Shown here piece by piece: positions 37,349-40,115 of a stretch of DNA of 40,115 nucleotides. Each line of letters begins with the position of its first letter. The stretch's first letter is position 1. The notes beneath the pieces are model-generated. The model saw only the letters and a list, made by a program, of their open reading frames with translations, made no database searches and was not told where the DNA came from. The position numbers and the translations under genes were made by a program. This DNA is from Candidatus Mediterraneibacter merdavium (GTDB lineage: Bacteria > Bacillota > Clostridia > Lachnospirales > Lachnospiraceae): the NCBI GenBank assembly GCA_019118545.1, contig DWYT01000055.1, forward strand, positions 1-40,115. The letters run 5' to 3'.

Positions 37349-37715
37349 AAGCCATCCCCCCTATGTATTTCCGATAAGTCTTTAGCTGCAGCAGCCTCTT
37401 TATATCCTTTGCCACTCTCTTGGTATATGTGCAGAAAACAGTTTCGTCAAAGTATAGGATTCTCCTGACCGTATCCACCTTCCTGACCTGTCTTAAGTTC
37501 GCCAGAGTAGACGCCCTTGTCCTGAAAAAATATTCCGGCAGTTCCTTCTGAAGCGGCGTAATATCCGCGCGCAGCCTTCCGCTTCCCGCCCTCATCACCA
37601 CCTCGCAGTAATGAGTAGATTTTATTGTTTCAATGTAGTAAATATCCCGCATCATGATTTTGAGCCACATCTCTTCTTCGTTAAAAATATAGATGCAATC
37701 TCTGTCTGTCACCAT
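37320..37715 (-). CDS. Stand-alone LytTR DNA-binding regulator
   Basis: LKIMMRDIYYIETIKSTHYCEVVMRAGSGRLRADITPLQKELPEYFFRTRASTLANLRQVRKVDT; SD AAGGAGG; first gene of the operon. Confidence 0.8.
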   Translation of the reverse strand: MVTDRDCIYIFNEEEMWLKIMMRDIYYIETIKSTHYCEVVMRAGSGRLRADITPLQKELPEYFFRTRASTLANLRQVRKVDTVRRILYFDETVFCTYTKRVAKDIKRLLQLKTYRKYIGGMAYGPDADASV

Positions 37716-37764
37716 TAGACCTCCTTCAACCTTCCTTCTGAGAAATCCTAATCACTGGAAATAC

Positions 37765-37793
37765 AATATAGCATTTTCTGGGAAAAATCTCAC
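37765..37793 (-). promoter_or_regulatory. Putative promoter of the LytTR/eCIS operon
   Basis: GTGAGA - 17 nt - TATATT on the minus strand. Confidence 0.4.
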
Positions 37794-37796
37794 GAA

Positions 37797-37854
37797 TGTC
37801 ACAGTTTGTCGAAAATTGTCATAGTTGGGACAACTGTCAAGTCAGCCTGTGACA
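37797..37854. promoter_or_regulatory. LytTR-like operator with repeated TGTCAnAGTT half-sites in both orientations
   Basis: TGTCACAGTTTG (37797) and TGTCATAGTTGG (37817), 20 bp apart on plus; CAACTGTCA (37831-37839) and CTGTGACA (37847-37854) are the inverse. Confidence 0.55.
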
Positions 37855-37901
37855 AAAAAGTACGTTCTGTGAAATTTACCTGAAAATAATTTTATGCGTA
37901 T

Positions 37902-37907
37902 TATAAT
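37902..37907 (+). promoter_or_regulatory. -10 element TATAAT of the divergent cargo cassette
   Basis: Perfect TATAAT with a poor -35 (CCTGAA), downstream of the operator; consistent with activator dependence. Confidence 0.5.
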
Positions 37908-37962
37908 AGAACTAAAAAAATCTGACTCTCGTTTTATCTGCAAGCTGAAGGAGGCGAACAAT

Positions 37963-38808
37963 ATGTATAAACAGAAAGTACGCAAACCCAAACCTGAGGT
38001 CTCTTCCATGGACCCTTTCCGCAAGCCCGTTCAACGGATTTTAATAACAGCAATCGATGCCGATGCTGAGCATCCCGAAAAAATATGGGATACAGCAGAT
38101 ATGACCATCTGGTGGAAAATGGCCTGCGAATACCGCCATCAGACGACTTATCTCCATAATGGCGATGATCCTCTGTCATATATCCTCTCTCTGAAAAAGA
38201 TCATGACGGAGAGAGAATTCCCCCAATTTAATCTCAGAGCCGATGACAGGGTCCGTATAGCATGCCATGGTTCGCGTTTTGCAACGATAGAGGGATATGA
38301 TATGGACGCGGCGATCCGAAGGATCAAGGGACTGATACCGGAAGGCCGGTTAGCCCCGGGAAAAGAGCAGCCTCTGGTCACTGAATTCTGTTACATGAAT
38401 CGGAGTAAGGAGGCGCGTGATCTCCGCCCCGGAGATAATTTTACCGAGCAAGGGGACGGACCTGTCATGAATCCGCCAAGCGGAATATATTTTATCAATG
38501 AAAAGAAGTTACCGACGGCATTGAGGAATCCCACCGCAGTGCAGGCTTTTATATCAAAAGGCCACCCAGACTGGAGATGGATGATCGATCAAGGCGGCCA
38601 TTGGCAGAGCATAAACAACGCTATGGAGAGCCTTCCTCTTTTAAAGGAAAACATTACTAAGCACAAAGCTAACCAAACACTTCCTTATACATTAGCTAAT
38701 GTTTTGGACAGTATATATGATCCCATGGCCGCTGCTTTTGAATCATGTATTCAATACCTACAGGATGCCGAGGCCACAATAGCCCGCATTCCAAGTCCGT
38801 GGCCATAA
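37963..38808 (+). CDS. Putative eCIS cargo/effector, possible clan-CD (C80-like) cysteine protease
   Basis: AAGGAGG SD; MYKQKVRKPKPEVSSMDPFRKPVQRILITAID...; DDRVRIACHGSRF (HG motif) and PLVTEFCYMN with Cys 41 residues after the His. Confidence 0.45.
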   Translation: MYKQKVRKPKPEVSSMDPFRKPVQRILITAIDADAEHPEKIWDTADMTIWWKMACEYRHQTTYLHNGDDPLSYILSLKKIMTEREFPQFNLRADDRVRIACHGSRFATIEGYDMDAAIRRIKGLIPEGRLAPGKEQPLVTEFCYMNRSKEARDLRPGDNFTEQGDGPVMNPPSGIYFINEKKLPTALRNPTAVQAFISKGHPDWRWMIDQGGHWQSINNAMESLPLLKENITKHKANQTLPYTLANVLDSIYDPMAAAFESCIQYLQDAEATIARIPSPWP

Positions 38809-38836
38809 ATATACCGCAGCGGAGGTGAAGTCTACA

Positions 38837-39175
38837 ATGTATGATTACAAATCTAAAAACGAAAAAAGAACTGTTTCTATTCCAAACAGAACAGGGATTC
38901 CCACACATATAAAAAATATCGCCGAACAACGTTCAGGTCTGTCGTTCGACGATGTGAGGGTTCATTATAATTCTTCTAAGCCCGCGCAGCTTCAGGCGCT
39001 TGCATATACGCAGGGGAATGAAGTTTATATCGGGCCGGGTCAGGAAAAACATCTGATGCACGAACTCGGTCACGTCGTACAGCAGAAGCAGGGCCGGGTC
39101 AGGGCGAATAAGACGATCAGGGGGATGCCGCTGAATGATGAGGCCAGACTGGAGAGAGAGGCGGACCAGTTTTGA
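38837..39175 (+). CDS. Stand-alone DUF4157 domain protein (eCIS-associated)
   Basis: IAEQRSGLSFDDVRVHYNSSKPAQLQALAYTQGNEVYIGPGQEKHLMHELGHVVQQKQGRVRAN...LNDEARLEREADQF; SD GGAGGTG. Confidence 0.92.
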   Translation: MYDYKSKNEKRTVSIPNRTGIPTHIKNIAEQRSGLSFDDVRVHYNSSKPAQLQALAYTQGNEVYIGPGQEKHLMHELGHVVQQKQGRVRANKTIRGMPLNDEARLEREADQF

Positions 39176-39224
39176 CGCTATATACTCCCCTTAAAATTCT
39201 GCAATTATACAAGAGAGGTAAAAC

Positions 39225-39950
39225 ATGTACACATATGATACAAAAAGAAAAGCTGCTGTCTCTTCCTCCAATTCTCTTCCGATACAACGAGAAATTGCTT
39301 TTTCTCCTCGAACTAATACTTATATTTCAATCCCCGGAAGAGTGCCTGCATTCGATCTGGCATATAAAAAGGGATTTGCCAGAAGCCATACCTTTTCCCA
39401 TCAATCTATTGAACAGATTATTGTAAATTATCTGAATTCTTTGGAGCACGACACTATTGGCCTTATTGATTCTTTGCAAATCATCGGCGGCGCCTGTGAA
39501 GAGATAGAATACTCTTGCCGGTGTCTTGGGACATTAATCTCTTCCAAGGCTGGTTTTATGGAGATTGTAGCTTCTGCAAGGAAACTCACTTCATTGGTAT
39601 CTATGAAGAGCTTTAATCTCAGATATGGAAATATAAAAGGGAATCAATCTACGGGAAAAGAGCTTGATCTGTCATTTTGGACAGACTGCACTCTAATTCA
39701 AGAAGGAATTTACAGCTTTGTAGGCGATCTTTTCAATGCTATGCAACTTGACAGGCTAATGAAAAAAGGTCTAACTTTTAAAATACGAATAAAAGAAAAC
39801 GGTGGAAAGTACTCGATCGTTTCTTCTGAAAACAGTCGTTTACCTGGTGTAACGCATTATGCAGAAATTTTCCGCGTAGAGTGGAATGACGCTGGTCGCG
39901 ACACCGAAACAGGAACAGCCCTTTTCTTCGCACGTGAATGTACTCCTTAA
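39225..39950 (+). CDS. Putative eCIS cargo/effector of unknown function
   Basis: SD GAGAGG; MYTYDTKRKAAVSSSNSLPIQREIAF N-terminus similar in style to the two preceding proteins; AT-richer than the rest of the locus. Confidence 0.45.
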   Translation: MYTYDTKRKAAVSSSNSLPIQREIAFSPRTNTYISIPGRVPAFDLAYKKGFARSHTFSHQSIEQIIVNYLNSLEHDTIGLIDSLQIIGGACEEIEYSCRCLGTLISSKAGFMEIVASARKLTSLVSMKSFNLRYGNIKGNQSTGKELDLSFWTDCTLIQEGIYSFVGDLFNAMQLDRLMKKGLTFKIRIKENGGKYSIVSSENSRLPGVTHYAEIFRVEWNDAGRDTETGTALFFARECTP

Positions 39951-40038
39951 TCTGATTAAATTTACTCCTTAAAGAAAATGGTATACAGGGGATGGGTAAA
40001 GCCGCTAACTGACAATCGGGTAATAAATTTTATTTAAA

Positions 40039-40068
40039 CATCGCAAATAAAACCTGTTTTTGCGGATG
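40039..40068 (-). terminator. Possible rho-independent terminator
   Basis: CAT-CGCAAA / TTTGCG-g-ATG stem with 11-nt loop; T-rich tract follows on the minus strand. Confidence 0.3.
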
Positions 40069-40115
40069 ATACACGATCCGTTCACTCCAGATTGTTGCTG
40101 AACAGCCAGTCTATA

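Noticed and set aside
9602-39950. Ordinary prophage or R-type tailocin
   Set aside because: AAA+ ATPase, DUF4255, two J proteins, DUF6760 and DUF4157 are eCIS hallmarks; no capsid, lysis or integrase genes seen in the window
1-40115. CRISPR arrays, tRNA or rRNA genes, IS elements
   Set aside because: No repeat-spacer pattern, cloverleaf, rRNA-like sequence or transposase was recognised by eye

Overview
The window is dominated by one ~28 kb minus-strand operon (about 37715 down to 9602) encoding an extracellular/phage-tail-like contractile injection system (eCIS/CIS), probably from a Clostridia/Lachnospiraceae-type bacterium. In transcription order it carries: a LytTR regulator; a 640-aa 'RYYPGKMLT...LGSGILCGL' accessory or fibre-like protein; a four-gene membrane/envelope module (TM protein, TM-MORN protein, TolC-like coiled-coil protein with signal peptide, 613-aa exported protein); a DUF4280 PAAR-like tip; sheath; tube; gpE-like chaperone; DUF6760 protein; second tube-like protein; 525-aa helical protein in the tape-measure position; a duplicated Afp7-type tube/spike adaptor; gpD/gp27-like hub; gp5-like spike; gp25; two baseplate J proteins; P2 gpI-like protein; STAS protein; DUF4255 cap; AAA+ ATPase; GNAT-like protein; and a dCache-HAMP-PP2C-HATPase SpoIIE-family sensor phosphatase. 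Diverging from the LytTR gene is a plus-strand cassette of three small proteins: a putative clan-CD (C80-like) protease, a stand-alone DUF4157 protein with HELGH, and an unknown 241-aa protein. All three start with MY and a short basic N-terminus, so they look like eCIS cargo. The main points to check are: (1) an in-phase A_AAT_TTT slippery heptamer at the gpE-like/DUF6760 junction, which would make a -1 frameshift fusion like phage tail chaperones; (2) the cargo cassette; (3) a partner-switching module with no visible sigma factor; (4) an envelope-anchoring module; (5) a repeated TGTCAnAGTT operator in the divergent promoter; (6) a perfect hairpin directly before the SD of the cap gene; and (7) a duplicated adaptor domain. 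The left ~9.5 kb (MBOAT, DUF3048 lipoprotein, GT-C/YfhO-like membrane proteins) is probably an unrelated cell-surface polymer region. All family calls are from reading the sequence; no searches were run.
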